Shown here one piece after another: positions 38,856-50,864 of a DNA stretch of 64,000 bases; position 1 is the first letter of the stretch, and every line of letters starts with the position of its first letter. The translations under genes were made by a program, and so were the position numbers. Under the pieces are notes generated by a model, which was not told the DNA's origin, did no database searches, and saw only the letters and a program-made list of their open reading frames with translations. This stretch comes from Alcaligenaceae bacterium (GTDB taxonomy: Bacteria; Pseudomonadota; Gammaproteobacteria; Burkholderiales; Burkholderiaceae_B), in contig JACCEN010000002.1 of the NCBI GenBank assembly GCA_013416435.1, positions 124,001-188,000 on the forward strand. The letters are read 5' to 3'.

Positions 38856-40319
38856 TTAGCGCGCCGCCAGCCAACTGATCAAGGCGTCGTCGAAAGGCCG
38901 CGCGGCGGCGGTGCGTTCGTCATTGACGATGCTGACCAGAATATATCGCTTGCCGCTGGCGCCAAGCACATAACCCGCCAAGGCTCTGACGTCGCGCAAA
39001 GTTCCCGTCTTGAGATGGGCCATTCCTTTGGCCTGATCATTGCGCAGGCGCCGGCGCACGGTGCCGTCCACGCCGGAAATCGCCAGCGACGACATGAATT
39101 CGGGCATCATGGGCGAACGCCAGGCGGCCTCCAGCATGCCGACCAACCCCCGCGCCGTAAGCCTGCCCTCGCGCGACAGCCCGGCGCCGTTGTCGATGAC
39201 CCAGCCCCGGGTGTCGACGCCCTGGCTCTTCAGCACCGAAAGCGCCGCCGCGGCTCCCGTCTGCGGGGTGGCGCCATCGCCGTGCATCTGCGCCCCCAGT
39301 GTAAGAAGCAGCGTGCGGGCCATGACATTATTGCTCTGTTTGTTGATCAGCCGGATGGTGTCCGCGAGCGTTTCCGAATCATGCCACACGACCTGCCGCA
39401 GTCCGGCGGGCATCTTGCCCTCCTTTACTCCGCGTGCAAGCGTGCCGCCCAGCTCTTTCCACAACATCTGGAACAGGGCCGAAAAGTACTCGGGCTGGGA
39501 AATCGCGAGCCGGTACACGCTGAATTCGCCGCAGGATGCCGCGGCGGTACCGGAGACGTTCACAACGATCTCATTGCCCACGGCGGCAACCTGGGCGGAC
39601 ACGGAAGGCGAGCCGGTGCAGGTTCCGCTGCTCCATTTGATGTCGCCGCTCACCCGATAGCTCTTCAAGGGAGGATCCAGGACCGGCAGCCACTTCTGGG
39701 CGGCGCGGTCCGGCTGAAAAAGCACCCTCAAGGCGCCCAAGCCCACCATCATCGCGTCCGGACTGGCGTTATAGGGGCGATCCGGCGCGCCATCGAATAT
39801 GCCAGGATCGATGGTTACCGGGCCGAACACGGAACGGTCGACGATGACTTCGTTCAGATTCTTGACGCCGCGCAGGCGCAGTTCGCGCAGCAGGCCCCAG
39901 AGCTCCTCCATGGTCAACAAGGGATCGCCGGCCGCCTTCAGATAAAGCGGCCCATTGAGCGTGCCCTGCTCGTCGATCCGGCCGCCGTCCTTGGCGTAGA
40001 AGGCCGTGCGCCACGTGTAGTCCGGACCCAGGCCGGCCAGCGCCGTCCAGGTCGTGACCATTTTCATGACGGAAGCGGGGTTGCGGGGCGTGTCGGGGCT
40101 GATGGAAAAAAGCACCGGGCCGTCGGCCTCCTTCACCATCAGGGACAACACCCCTTCGGGTAGGCGCGTTGCCCGCCAGGCGTCGCTCAGCTCCTTGGGC
40201 AAGCCTTGCGCGAACGCCGACGCAGTCCACATGCCCGCCAGCAGGAAAGCGGCGCCCAAGCGCCGCGCCCACAACCGGATCCGGCGGCCCCGGCTCGGCC
40301 GCGTCAGCAACAGAAACAT
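38856..40319 (-). CDS. dacB: D-alanyl-D-alanine carboxypeptidase/endopeptidase (PBP4, S13)
   Basis: The 487-residue periplasmic penicillin-binding protein has a signal peptide ending near AFA (residue 37). The three active-site motifs are present: SVMK (SxxK) in [15 protein letters not shown] in KQSNNVMAR, and KTG in [16 protein letters not shown]. The large insert between SxxK and SNN is typical of class C PBP4. It trims peptidoglycan peptides. It is divergent from queA over 149 bp. Confidence 0.95.
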   Translation of the reverse strand: MFLLLTRPSRGRRIRLWARRLGAAFLLAGMWTASAFAQGLPKELSDAWRATRLPEGVLSLMVKEADGPVLFSISPDTPRNPASVMKMVTTWTALAGLGPDYTWRTAFYAKDGGRIDEQGTLNGPLYLKAAGDPLLTMEELWGLLRELRLRGVKNLNEVIVDRSVFGPVTIDPGIFDGAPDRPYNASPDAMMVGLGALRVLFQPDRAAQKWLPVLDPPLKSYRVSGDIKWSSGTCTGSPSVSAQVAAVGNEIVVNVSGTAAASCGEFSVYRLAISQPEYFSALFQMLWKELGGTLARGVKEGKMPAGLRQVVWHDSETLADTIRLINKQSNNVMARTLLLTLGAQMHGDGATPQTGAAAALSVLKSQGVDTRGWVIDNGAGLSREGRLTARGLVGMLEAAWRSPMMPEFMSSLAISGVDGTVRRRLRNDQAKGMAHLKTGTLRDVRALAGYVLGASGKRYILVSIVNDERTAAARPFDDALISWLAAR

Positions 40320-40468
40320 GAAACACCCGCTCGTGAAAAACCATCAGCATAACCAAACTGCGGCGCGCTTGGATGCCATCGAAGCGGAATTTCCACGCAG
40401 CAGCTTAAAATACCCGGACAAAATCATTCCGGGCCCGTCCGGCGGGCCTCCCACAGACCAATTCTCGC

Positions 40469-42642
<2,174 letters not shown>

Positions 42643-42696
42643 GAAAGATATCGCTACAATACAGAGTTAACCAAAAAACCTTCAGGAGTACATTTG

Positions 42697-43041
42697 ATGG
42701 CCCCTATCGACACCTTCGCACTGATTACCGCCCAGGCTGCCCCGGGCGGCGAGAACGCCTTGATGGGCATGCTCCCCATCATCCTGATGTTCGTCATCCT
42801 TTACTTCCTGATGATCCGGCCTCAGATGAAGCGTCAGAAAGAGCACCGCAACATGGTCTCCGCCCTGGCCAAAGGCGACGAAGTCATTACATCCGGCGGC
42901 CTGCTGGGCAAGATCAGCAAGGTCAGCGACAGCTACATCACGGTCGAAGTCTCGGCCCTGGCGGAAAAGCCCGTCGAGGTCATCGTACAGCGCACTGCCG
43001 TCACCTCGGTTCTTCCCAAGGGCACCATCAAGGCGCTTTGA
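42697..43041 (+). CDS. yajC: Preprotein translocase subunit YajC
   Basis: The 114-residue protein has one transmembrane helix (LPIILMFVILYFLMIRPQM) and a cytoplasmic domain with VSALAKGDEVITSGGLLGKI. It associates with SecDF to aid protein export. The ATG at 42697 has AGGAG eight bases upstream. TACAAT at 42655-42660 could be its own -10 element, but no convincing -35 is seen. A hairpin follows its stop before secD. Confidence 0.95.
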   Translation: MAPIDTFALITAQAAPGGENALMGMLPIILMFVILYFLMIRPQMKRQKEHRNMVSALAKGDEVITSGGLLGKISKVSDSYITVEVSALAEKPVEVIVQRTAVTSVLPKGTIKAL

Positions 43042-43053
43042 TCCCTCGCGTGC

Positions 43054-43080
43054 GCCCCGCAACTGTGGGGCATTTTCTTT
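43054..43080 (+). terminator. Hairpin with T-rich tail between yajC and secD
   Basis: GCCCC (43054-43058) pairs with GGGGC (43067-43071), extended by G-T and C-G pairs around an AACT loop, and is followed by ATTTTCTTT. The U-rich tail makes partial termination after yajC likely, lowering secDF relative to upstream genes. Confidence 0.55.
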
Positions 43081-43101
43081 GCCATAGCCTGTTGACCGAC
43101 A

Positions 43102-44976
43102 ATGAATCGCTATCCACTCTGGAAATACTTCACCGTACTGGTGGCCCTGATCATCGGACTGCTGTATACGCTACCCAATTTTTTCGGGGAGTCGCCTGCC
43201 GTCCAAGTCGCGGGCGCCAAGTCCACGGTCAAGGTGGACAACAATGTTCTAAGCAGAGTCGAAGGCATTCTTGCGCAAAACAGCATCACGCCGACGGGCT
43301 CCTTCTTTGAAATGAACGGCCCGGTGGGTACCGTGCGGGTACGCTTTGAAACGACCGACGTCCAGCTCAAGGCCAAGGACATCATCGAGAAAGCACTCAA
43401 TCCGGATCCCTCCAACCCCGATTACACCGTCGCCCTGAACCTGTTGCCGGCATCGCCCAACTGGCTGTCCTCGCTGGGCGCTCGCCCCATGTATCTGGGC
43501 CTGGACCTGCGCGGCGGCGTACACTTCCTGCTGCAGGTCGACATGAAAGGCGCCCTGACCGGACGCTACGATTCGCTGGCAAGCGATGTGCGCAACGCGC
43601 TGCGCGACGCCAAGGTGCCTCTTGCCGGCGTCGAGCGCAGCGACATGTCGCTGGCCGCTTCCTTCAACAGCGCTGCCGATCGCGACGCCGCCATTTCGGA
43701 ACTGCGCCGCGCCATGCCCGATATGGCGTTCACGCCCAGCGGCGAGAACGGCGGCCGCTTCCTGCTTACCGGCCGGCTCACCGAAACCGCCGTCACGCAG
43801 GTTCAGACCAATGCCCTGAAGCAGAACATCACCACGCTGCACAATCGGATCAACGAGCTCGGCGTGGCCGAACCCATCATCCAGCAGCAAGGCGCCGATC
43901 GCATCGTGGTCCAGCTCCCGGGCGTGCAGGACGTCGCCAAAGCCAAGGAAATCCTGGGCCGCACCGCCACGCTGGAAATCCGCATGGTCGACGACTCGCC
44001 CTCGGCCATGGCGGCTTTGTCGGCCGGCACCGTGCCCTTCGGCCTGGAACGCTATGAAGATCGCGACGGCCGCCCCTTGCTGTTGCGCCGCCAAGTCATC
44101 CTGACCGGCGAAAACCTGCAGGATGCCCAACCCGGGCGCGACCAGCAAACCCAGCAGCCATCCGTCAACCTCACGCTGGACTCGAAAGGCGCGCGGATCT
44201 TCCGCGATGTCACGCGCGACAACATCAACAAGCGCATGGCCATCGTGCTTTTCGAGCAGGGCAAGGGCGAAGTGGTCACCGCGCCGGTCATCCGCAGCGA
44301 GATCCCCGGCGGCCAAGTGCAGATCAGCGGCAGCATGACCGCCCAGGAGGCGGCCGACACCGCGCTGCTGCTGCGCGCGGGCGCACTCGCCGCCCCCATG
44401 GAAATCATCGAAGAGCGCACGATCGGCCCAAGCCTGGGCGCCGACAACATCAAGCAAGGCTTCAATGCCACGCTGTATGGCTTCATCGCGATCGCCATCT
44501 TCATCATTCTTTACTACCACCTGATGGGCCTGTTCTCGACCATCGGGCTGACGTTCAACGTATTGCTGCTGCTGGCCGTGCTGTCCATGCTGCAGGCCAC
44601 GCTTACGCTGCCCGGCATTGCCGCCATCGCGCTCACGCTGGGCATGGCGATCGACGCCAACGTGCTCATCAATGAGCGCATCCGCGAAGAACTGCGCAAC
44701 GGCGCTTCGCCTCAGCAGGCCATACACCTGGGCTTCGACCGCGCGTGGGCGACCATCTTCGACTCGAACCTGACCAGCCTGATCGTGGGCGTCGCCCTGC
44801 TGGCATTCGGAACAGGGCCCATCCGCGGCTTCGCGGTGGTCCATTGCATCGGGATCCTGACCTCCATGTTCTCGTCGGTCGTCGGGGTGCGCGCGCTGGT
44901 GAATCTGTTCTATGGCAACAGACGGCGCCTGCAAAGCATCTCGATCGGCCAGATCTGGAAACCCGGACAAAAATAA
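43102..44976 (+). CDS. secD: Protein translocase subunit SecD
   Basis: The 624-residue membrane protein has an N-terminal helix (FTVLVALIIGLLYTLPNFF), the P1 periplasmic domain with LGLDLRGGVHFLLQVDM, and a C-terminal block of helices with GMAIDANVLINERIREELRN. It uses the proton gradient to pull exported proteins through SecYEG. SecF follows 54 bp downstream. Confidence 0.97.
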   Translation: MNRYPLWKYFTVLVALIIGLLYTLPNFFGESPAVQVAGAKSTVKVDNNVLSRVEGILAQNSITPTGSFFEMNGPVGTVRVRFETTDVQLKAKDIIEKALNPDPSNPDYTVALNLLPASPNWLSSLGARPMYLGLDLRGGVHFLLQVDMKGALTGRYDSLASDVRNALRDAKVPLAGVERSDMSLAASFNSAADRDAAISELRRAMPDMAFTPSGENGGRFLLTGRLTETAVTQVQTNALKQNITTLHNRINELGVAEPIIQQQGADRIVVQLPGVQDVAKAKEILGRTATLEIRMVDDSPSAMAALSAGTVPFGLERYEDRDGRPLLLRRQVILTGENLQDAQPGRDQQTQQPSVNLTLDSKGARIFRDVTRDNINKRMAIVLFEQGKGEVVTAPVIRSEIPGGQVQISGSMTAQEAADTALLLRAGALAAPMEIIEERTIGPSLGADNIKQGFNATLYGFIAIAIFIILYYHLMGLFSTIGLTFNVLLLLAVLSMLQATLTLPGIAAIALTLGMAIDANVLINERIREELRNGASPQQAIHLGFDRAWATIFDSNLTSLIVGVALLAFGTGPIRGFAVVHCIGILTSMFSSVVGVRALVNLFYGNRRRLQSISIGQIWKPGQK

Positions 44977-45030
44977 TGCGAACGCCGGCGCCCGCGGGTG
45001 CCGGCGCCATCCAACTACAGGCATAGCAAC

Positions 45031-45969
45031 ATGGAATTTTTTCGTATTCATCGCACCATCCCGTTCATGCGGCATGCGTTGGTGCTCAACCTGATCAGCC
45101 TGATCACCTTTGTTGCCGCGGTGGTGTTCATCGTCGTGCGGGGCTTCCACCTGTCCATCGAGTTCACGGGCGGCACCGTGATGGAGGTCCATTACCAGCA
45201 AGCCGTGCAGGTGGATGACGTCCGCAGCTCGATACAAAGCCTGGGCTACACCGATTTCCAGGTGCAGAACTTCGGCACATCGCAAGACATCATGATCCGC
45301 CTGCCCTCACGCGAGGGCGAAGACGCCGGCCAGCAAAGCGAAAAAGTGATGCAGGCGCTGCAGCAGGCACATCCCGACGCCGAGCTGCGCCGCGTTGAGT
45401 TCGTGGGTCCGCAAGTGGGCCAGGAACTCTTGCATAATGGCCTGATGGCGCTGTTGTTCGTGGTCTGCGGCATCCTGATCTACCTGGGCTTCCGCTTCGA
45501 ATGGAAGCTTGCACTGGCCTGCGCCATCGCCAACTTGCACGACGTGGTGATCATCCTGGGCTTTTTCGCCCTGTTCCAGTGGGAGTTTTCGCTGTCCGTG
45601 CTGGCCGGGGTGCTGGCAGTGCTGGGCTACTCGGTGAACGAGTCGGTGGTGGTCATGGACCGGATCCGCGAAAACTTCCGCAAGCAGCGCAAGATGCCCG
45701 TGTCGGAAATCATCGACCTGTCGATCACCCAGAACATTTCGCGGACCATCATCACGCACGGCTCCACGCAAATGATGGTGATGTCGATGTTCTTCTTCGG
45801 CGGCCCGACGCTGCACAACTTCTCGCTGGCCCTGACCATCGGCATCTGGTTCGGTATTTATTCGTCGGTGTTCGTCGCCGCCGCCATCGCCATGTGGCTG
45901 GGGATCAAGCGCGAAGACCTGGTCAAGCCGGTCAAGAAGGATGATCCCAGCGCGGAATTGATGGGTTAA
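45031..45969 (+). CDS. secF: Protein translocase subunit SecF
   Basis: The 312-residue partner of SecD has the SecF motif SIEFTGGTVMEVHYQQ, then helices with LGYSVNESVVVMDRIREN. The ATG at 45031 (MEFFRIHRT) matches the family start; an upstream in-frame GTG at 44998 is less likely. A palindromic repeat starts 5 bp after its stop, opposite the convergent cytochrome gene. Confidence 0.96.
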   Translation: MEFFRIHRTIPFMRHALVLNLISLITFVAAVVFIVVRGFHLSIEFTGGTVMEVHYQQAVQVDDVRSSIQSLGYTDFQVQNFGTSQDIMIRLPSREGEDAGQQSEKVMQALQQAHPDAELRRVEFVGPQVGQELLHNGLMALLFVVCGILIYLGFRFEWKLALACAIANLHDVVIILGFFALFQWEFSLSVLAGVLAVLGYSVNESVVVMDRIRENFRKQRKMPVSEIIDLSITQNISRTIITHGSTQMMVMSMFFFGGPTLHNFSLALTIGIWFGIYSSVFVAAAIAMWLGIKREDLVKPVKKDDPSAELMG

Positions 45970-45974
45970 GAGTT

Positions 45975-46004
45975 GGGGTCAGACCCCATGCGGGGTCTGA
46001 CCCC
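45975..46004. repeat. Nested palindromic repeat, copy 12 (spacer ATGC)
   Basis: Perfect copy beginning 5 bp after the secF stop, in the convergent secF/sorB-like region. Confidence 0.95.
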
Positions 46005-46018
46005 CGATCATTACAAAA

Positions 46019-46046
46019 GGGTCAGACCCCGTATGGGGTCTGACCC
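46019..46046. repeat. Nested palindromic repeat, copy 13 (trimmed ends, spacer GTAT)
   Basis: 28-bp copy missing the outermost G and C. It ends 15 bp from the stop codon of the cytochrome gene. Confidence 0.93.
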
Positions 46047-46061
46047 TAGTTTCTATTGGTC

Positions 46062-46400
46062 CTACTGCCCGCCCGTGGCATGAACCACATAAGCGGCCAC
46101 CGCCTCCCTGGATGCCTCATCCAGGGATTCCGCGAATGACGGCATGGTGCCCGCCCCTTCCACCAGCACCTTCTTGACCCGCTCGAGGTCGGGCTTGAGT
46201 TCGTCCAGGTCAGGACCGATGGACCCGGCCGAGCCCGCGTCCTGCAAGGCATGACAGATGGCACAGGCGGGTACCGCGTCCTTCATGAATATGGCCTTGC
46301 CCTTTTCCAGCATGGCCGGATCAGGACCGGCGGCGAGCGCCAGGCCCGCCGCCGACCACAAGGAAAGGCCCAGCAAACCACGTAATACAAAACGGCTCAT
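46062..46400 (-). CDS. sorB: Small cytochrome c, sulfite dehydrogenase electron acceptor
   Basis: The 112-residue protein has a signal peptide (VLRGLLGLSLWSAAGLALA) and one haem c site CAICH, with a distal methionine candidate in GTMPSFAESL. It sits directly after the sulfite oxidase-like gene, the sorAB arrangement, and so probably takes electrons from it in the periplasm. The ATG at 46400 has AAGGA at good spacing; an ATG at 46418 would overlap the upstream gene. Confidence 0.85.
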   Translation of the reverse strand: MSRFVLRGLLGLSLWSAAGLALAAGPDPAMLEKGKAIFMKDAVPACAICHALQDAGSAGSIGPDLDELKPDLERVKKVLVEGAGTMPSFAESLDEASREAVAAYVVHATGGQ

Positions 46401-46410
46401 CGAAGCTTCC

Positions 46411-47634
46411 TTATGCAACCTTGATCGTTACCATGTGATCACGCCAGCTATTGTTCAGGTAGCCGCGATTGTTTTCCATTCTTTCTTCGGGCTGGGATTT
46501 GCCCGCCGTGTTCGTGCTACGACTGGCCAGCTCGTAGGTTCCCGGCTCCAGCTTGACGGGCAGGACGAATTCGCGCCAGGCGTAGGGGCCGAGATCAGGG
46601 CCGACCAATTGCGCGGTTTGCCAATCCTTGCCGCCATTGATCGACACTTCCACGCTCTTGGCGGCTGTCATGCCGCCCATGGCGACCCCGCTGATCACCA
46701 CCCGGCCCGCCTTGATGGGCTGATCGGGATCGGCAGGGGTATTGATCCAGGACTTGGGCGGCATTTCCCAGATGGACGCCTGGGTGGGCTCGCCTTTTGC
46801 GCCCACCGGCGCCATGCGGTAGCCGGTCTGCTGTATCTTGGCCGGAGATTGCTCCTTGGTGAAAGCCAGCCGCTTGACGTATTTGACCGAATTCACGCCG
46901 GTATAGCCCGGCACGACGATGCGCAACGGCCCGCCATGCGCCAGAGGCAGTGGCTCGCCATTCAGCTCCCATGCAAGGATGGCGTCTTCGATCGCGGAAA
47001 TCGGCACCGAGCGCTCCACCATGACGTCCTTGGGATCCAGGCCGGCAGGAATGTCCTCGCCTCCGGTGCTCGTCATGTAGACCATGCCGTCGGACATGCC
47101 GCCGACAGCCTCAAGCAGCGCCTTGACTGGAACACCGGTAAAGATCACGCAGCCTGCGGCACCGACGGTCCATTGCGTGCCGCTGGGCTTGCTGGGGAAC
47201 CAGGCCCGGCCATTGCCGGAGCACTGCAGCACCATGGGCACGGCCGTCAACCCCAGGGTCTTGAGTTCCGCCACGGTGAAGCTGCGTGGTTTGGCAACGC
47301 CGTCGACTTCCAGGGTCCAGGCGTCCGGATCCTTGACGATATCCAGTGATGGAGGCGCGATGTTGTTGCGTATGAACAGACGGTCGGAAGGCGTGATGAC
47401 GCTGGAGCCGAAGGCCCCGCGCTTGGTTTCTATGGTGTTGGCGCTATGGACGATGAGGGCGTCCGTATTCTTCCACTTCGCGTACTCGGGCAAGGGTTTG
47501 GCGGCGGGTGCCGCGGCAGCCGCCGGGGCGCTGGAGGCCTTCGCACCTTGCATGCCTCCCAGTCCGGCCAAGGCGACGACGCCTCCGGTGGAAGCCAGCA
47601 TCCGACGACGTGACGGGTTGGTGAGTTCTCTCAT
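46411..47634 (-). CDS. sorA: Sulfite:cytochrome c oxidoreductase, molybdenum subunit
   Basis: The 407-residue sulfite oxidase-family protein has a Tat signal (SRRRMLAS, then GGVVALAGLGG), fitting export with cofactor in place. The Mo-ligand cysteine is in VLQCSGNGRAWF, followed by GAAGCVIFTGVPV and the dimerisation domain from about residue 280. It oxidises sulfite to sulfate in the periplasm. SoxC is an alternative family member, but no other sox genes are nearby. The ATG at 47634 has AAGGAG just upstream. It depends on molybdenum cofactor made through Mog (19721). Confidence 0.88.
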   Translation of the reverse strand: MRELTNPSRRRMLASTGGVVALAGLGGMQGAKASSAPAAAAAPAAKPLPEYAKWKNTDALIVHSANTIETKRGAFGSSVITPSDRLFIRNNIAPPSLDIVKDPDAWTLEVDGVAKPRSFTVAELKTLGLTAVPMVLQCSGNGRAWFPSKPSGTQWTVGAAGCVIFTGVPVKALLEAVGGMSDGMVYMTSTGGEDIPAGLDPKDVMVERSVPISAIEDAILAWELNGEPLPLAHGGPLRIVVPGYTGVNSVKYVKRLAFTKEQSPAKIQQTGYRMAPVGAKGEPTQASIWEMPPKSWINTPADPDQPIKAGRVVISGVAMGGMTAAKSVEVSINGGKDWQTAQLVGPDLGPYAWREFVLPVKLEPGTYELASRSTNTAGKSQPEERMENNRGYLNNSWRDHMVTIKVA

Positions 47635-47728
47635 TGTGTCTCCTTGTTTACAAGTGATGCCGGCCACGAGGGCCCGGCCGGGCTGCTTCAATCGAGAAAG
47701 TCGTTTACATTATATGCATTATAGATAT

Positions 47729-47744
47729 ATTGATATGCATCAAT
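47729..47744. promoter_or_regulatory. Palindromic candidate operator between sorA and miaB
   Basis: ATTGAT-ATGC-ATCAAT is a perfect 6+4+6 dyad in an AT-rich stretch 95 bp upstream of the sorA start and 89 bp upstream of miaB. The octamer ATATGCAT occurs at 47712-47719 and again at 47733-47740, 21 bp apart, so on the same DNA face. A regulator of sorAB is the most likely user; this is inference. Confidence 0.45.
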
Positions 47745-47832
47745 CATATAAGAAGTTGGTTTTGCCAGTTGGCAGTACAATACCGGCTTTCCATTTCAGC
47801 CCCCGGGATATACACCCGTCACGGCGAACGTC

Positions 47833-49263
47833 ATGCAAGAAACCTCCATCAAGCGGGCCGGCGCACCGTCCGACGCCGCCGCTCAGCCAGCGGCATCCGC
47901 CTCCTCCTCGACCCGCAAACTGTTCATCCGCACCTTCGGCTGCCAGATGAACGAGTATGACTCCGACAAAATGGCGGACGTCCTCCGGGATGACCAAGGC
48001 GTGGAGCTCACGCAAAATCCTGAAGAAGCGGACATCATTCTCTTCAACACCTGTTCCGTACGCGAAAAAGCACAGGAAAAGGTGTTTTCGGACCTGGGGC
48101 GCGTACAGCATCTGAAGCAAAGCAAGCCGGGACTCATCATCGGCGTGGGCGGCTGCGTGGCCAGTCAGGAAGGGGAAGCCATCGTCAAGCGTGCGTCCTA
48201 TGTCGACGTGGTGTTTGGCCCGCAGACCCTGCACCGCCTACCCGAACTGATCGCCAGGCGCCGTGAATCGGGCCGCGCGCAGGTGGACATCAGCTTTCCC
48301 GAAATCGAAAAGTTCGACGCCCTGCCTCCCGCCCGCGTCGACGGACCGACCGCTTTCGTCTCCATCATGGAAGGCTGCAGCAAATACTGCAGCTTCTGTG
48401 TCGTGCCCTACACCCGGGGTGCCGAAGTCTCGCGTCCCTTCGATGATGTCCTGGTGGAAATCGCCGACCTGGCCGACCAGGGCGTCAAGGAAGTCACGCT
48501 GCTGGGCCAGAACGTGAATGCCTACCGCGGTCCCATGGACGGCGGCGGCGAGGTCGCCGACTTCGCCATGCTGCTTGAATACGTGCACGAGATCCCCGGC
48601 ATCGAGCGCATCCGGTATACCACGTCCCACCCCAAGGAAATGACCACCCGTCTCATCGAGGCGCACGGCACGCTGCCGAAGCTGGTTCCCTTTCTGCACC
48701 TGCCCGTCCAGGCGGGCAGCGACCGGGTTCTGTCTGCGATGAAGCGCGGCTATACCTCGCTGGAGTTCAAGTCCATCGTTCGACGATTGCGCGCCGCCCG
48801 GCCCGACATGACGCTGTCCTCGGATTTCATCGTGGGCTTTCCGGGGGAAACCGAAGAAGACTTCCAGAAAACCCTGACTTTGATACGAGACGTCGGTTTC
48901 GACCAGTCCTTCTCCTTCGTGTACTCGCGTCGTCCCGGTACACCGGCGGCCGATCTCGAAGACAACACCAGCAAAGAAGAAAAGCTCGATCGCCTGCACC
49001 GGCTGCAGGCGCAGGTGAACGAGCAGGCGGCCGCCATCAGCCGCGGCATGGTCGGCACCATACAGCGCATCCTGGTCGAAAAGCCGTCCCGGCGCGACCC
49101 CAACGAACTCTCCGGCCGCAGCGAGAACAACCGGATGGTGAACTTCATCGGCAACCCGCGCTTGATCGGGCAGATGGTGGACGTACGCATTACCCAGACC
49201 CTGACCAACTCACTGAAAGGCGAGATCGTCATCAACGAATCCGAGGAAAGCCGCAGCGCATGA
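47833..49263 (+). CDS. miaB: tRNA-2-methylthio-N6-dimethylallyladenosine synthase
   Basis: The 476-residue radical-SAM methylthiotransferase modifies A37 of tRNAs reading UNN. The N-terminal cluster cysteines are in [26 protein letters not shown] and GGCVASQEG; the radical-SAM motif is [15 protein letters not shown]; a TRAM domain is C-terminal. The first ~25 residues are alanine-rich and not conserved. The stop overlaps phoH as ATGA. Confidence 0.97.
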   Translation: MQETSIKRAGAPSDAAAQPAASASSSTRKLFIRTFGCQMNEYDSDKMADVLRDDQGVELTQNPEEADIILFNTCSVREKAQEKVFSDLGRVQHLKQSKPGLIIGVGGCVASQEGEAIVKRASYVDVVFGPQTLHRLPELIARRRESGRAQVDISFPEIEKFDALPPARVDGPTAFVSIMEGCSKYCSFCVVPYTRGAEVSRPFDDVLVEIADLADQGVKEVTLLGQNVNAYRGPMDGGGEVADFAMLLEYVHEIPGIERIRYTTSHPKEMTTRLIEAHGTLPKLVPFLHLPVQAGSDRVLSAMKRGYTSLEFKSIVRRLRAARPDMTLSSDFIVGFPGETEEDFQKTLTLIRDVGFDQSFSFVYSRRPGTPAADLEDNTSKEEKLDRLHRLQAQVNEQAAAISRGMVGTIQRILVEKPSRRDPNELSGRSENNRMVNFIGNPRLIGQMVDVRITQTLTNSLKGEIVINESEESRSA

Positions 49264-50273
49264 CACGACCCACAAAAACGGCCAAGCCCGTGACCGTCAC
49301 GCTGGAAGGCGACAACATGCATCTCGCCAACCTCTGCGGCCCGCTCGATGAAAACCTCAAGCAGATCGCCGACGGCTGGAACGTCACTCTGAACCGGCGC
49401 GGCGAGCATGTGACCATCACGGGCGACCAGGCCAAGGCCGCGGGCAAGGCGCTGCAGTGGTTTCATCGGCGGGCCACGCACAAAGCGCTTTCGGTCGACG
49501 ACATACAGCTGGGCATGGTCGAACTGGGCGTCGGCCGCGAAACGGCGGGCAACGAATCCGCACCCGAACCGGCCGCGCTGCCCGAGATTCCACCGGTAGA
49601 CGATCAAAGCCTCAGCTTGCGCACGCGCAAGTCCGACTTGCGGCCCCGCACGCCGCGTCAGCGCGATTACCTGAACAGCATTCTGCGCCACGACATCACC
49701 TTCGGGATCGGCCCCGCCGGCACGGGCAAGACCTGGCTGGCCGTGGCCTGCGCCATCGACGCGCTGGAGCGGGAGACCGTCCAGCGCCTCGTCCTGACCC
49801 GCCCTGCCGTCGAAGCCGGCGAGCGCCTGGGCTTCCTGCCGGGCGACCTGGTACAGAAAGTCGACCCATATCTGCGCCCGCTCTACGATGCACTGTATGA
49901 CCTGATGGGCATAGAGCGCGTGCAGCGGCTGTTCGAAAAACAGACCATAGAGATCGCGCCGCTGGCCTATATGCGCGGGCGCACCCTCAACCACGCTTTC
50001 GTCATTCTCGACGAGGCGCAAAACACGACGCCCGAGCAGATGAAGATGTTCCTGACCCGCATCGGCTTCGGCAGCAAGGCGGTCATCAACGGCGACCCTT
50101 CGCAGGTGGACCTGCCGCGCGGCCAGGCCAGCGGCCTGCTCCATGCCGTCGACATCCTGGAATCGGTGCAAGGCATCGCCACCACGCGCTTCACCAGCCG
50201 CGACGTCGTCCGGCACCCTCTGGTCGCACGCATCGTAGACGCCTATGAGAAAGCCGGCGACCATGTCGCCTGA
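49260..50273 (+). CDS. phoH: PhoH-like ATPase (YbeZ)
   Basis: The 337-residue P-loop protein has Walker [20 protein letters not shown] and Walker [16 protein letters not shown]. In betaproteobacteria and enterobacteria it partners YbeY in rRNA maturation, which matches the next gene. It is coupled to miaB by ATGA and overlaps the start of ybeY. Confidence 0.95.
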   Translation: MTRPTKTAKPVTVTLEGDNMHLANLCGPLDENLKQIADGWNVTLNRRGEHVTITGDQAKAAGKALQWFHRRATHKALSVDDIQLGMVELGVGRETAGNESAPEPAALPEIPPVDDQSLSLRTRKSDLRPRTPRQRDYLNSILRHDITFGIGPAGTGKTWLAVACAIDALERETVQRLVLTRPAVEAGERLGFLPGDLVQKVDPYLRPLYDALYDLMGIERVQRLFEKQTIEIAPLAYMRGRTLNHAFVILDEAQNTTPEQMKMFLTRIGFGSKAVINGDPSQVDLPRGQASGLLHAVDILESVQGIATTRFTSRDVVRHPLVARIVDAYEKAGDHVA

Positions 50274-50754
50274 TCTTTCGCTTGCCATTCAGTACGGCTC
50301 TCCGGCGCCGGAACTGCCGCGCTGGCGACTGCGCCGTTGGGTCCGGCGCGCCGTCGAAGCCGTCGTCCACGCCCGGGCGTCGGCCGCAAATCCGGATGAG
50401 CCCGCTCCGGCCGCCGTCGCGCTCACGCTCAGGCTGGTCGATGCCGACGAGGGCCGCGAGCTGAACCGCTCGTTCCGCAACAAGGATTACGCGACGAACG
50501 TACTGACTTTCGAGTACGGCATCGATCCAGGCGGTACGGCATCGGGCGACATCGTCCTGTGCCTGCCGGTCCTGCACCGCGAAGCGGCCGAACAAGGCAA
50601 GAACCTGCTGGACCATGCGGCGCATCTGACCGTGCATGGTGTCCTGCATGCATTGGGCTATGACCACGTCGATGCCGCGGAAGCCCTTGAAATGGAAGGC
50701 CTCGAGGTCCATATATTGAAAAAAATGGGCATCGCCGACCCGTATGGGGATTAG
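50263..50754 (+). CDS. ybeY: Endoribonuclease YbeY
   Basis: The 163-residue zinc enzyme matures the 16S rRNA 3' end and takes part in ribosome quality control. The metal motif HGVLHALGYDH and RNKDYATNVLTFEY are present. The ATG at 50263 gives the family-like start [12 protein letters not shown]; an ATG at 50245 would add six residues. Either start lies inside the phoH 3' end. A palindromic repeat follows 24 bp after the stop. Confidence 0.95.
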   Translation: MSPDLSLAIQYGSPAPELPRWRLRRWVRRAVEAVVHARASAANPDEPAPAAVALTLRLVDADEGRELNRSFRNKDYATNVLTFEYGIDPGGTASGDIVLCLPVLHREAAEQGKNLLDHAAHLTVHGVLHALGYDHVDAAEALEMEGLEVHILKKMGIADPYGD

Positions 50755-50778
50755 CATCCGTTCCGGGCGCCCGAGGCG

Positions 50779-50808
50779 GGGGTCAGACCCCGCAAGGGGT
50801 CTGACCCC
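50779..50808. repeat. Nested palindromic repeat, copy 14 (spacer GCAA)
   Basis: Perfect copy in the 110-bp gap between ybeY and corC, with genes on both sides in the same direction, so it lies within or at the border of an operon. Confidence 0.95.
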
Positions 50809-50864
50809 ACCCCTGGCGGCATTTTCGGTTATGCTAAAACTCCTCGTATTCAGTCCTTGGGACA

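Noticed and set aside
43249-45285. Very long open frame (678 codons) on the minus strand opposite secD/secF
   Set aside because: It is antisense to secD/secF, which have full family motifs. Its composition is rich in His, Arg, Gln and Asp from reading GC-rich codons backwards, and it has no domain.
46062-47634. Sulfite dehydrogenase pair as part of a sox thiosulfate oxidation cluster
   Set aside because: No soxXYZAB genes lie near; the neighbours are secF and miaB. The two-gene sorAB arrangement explains the data better.
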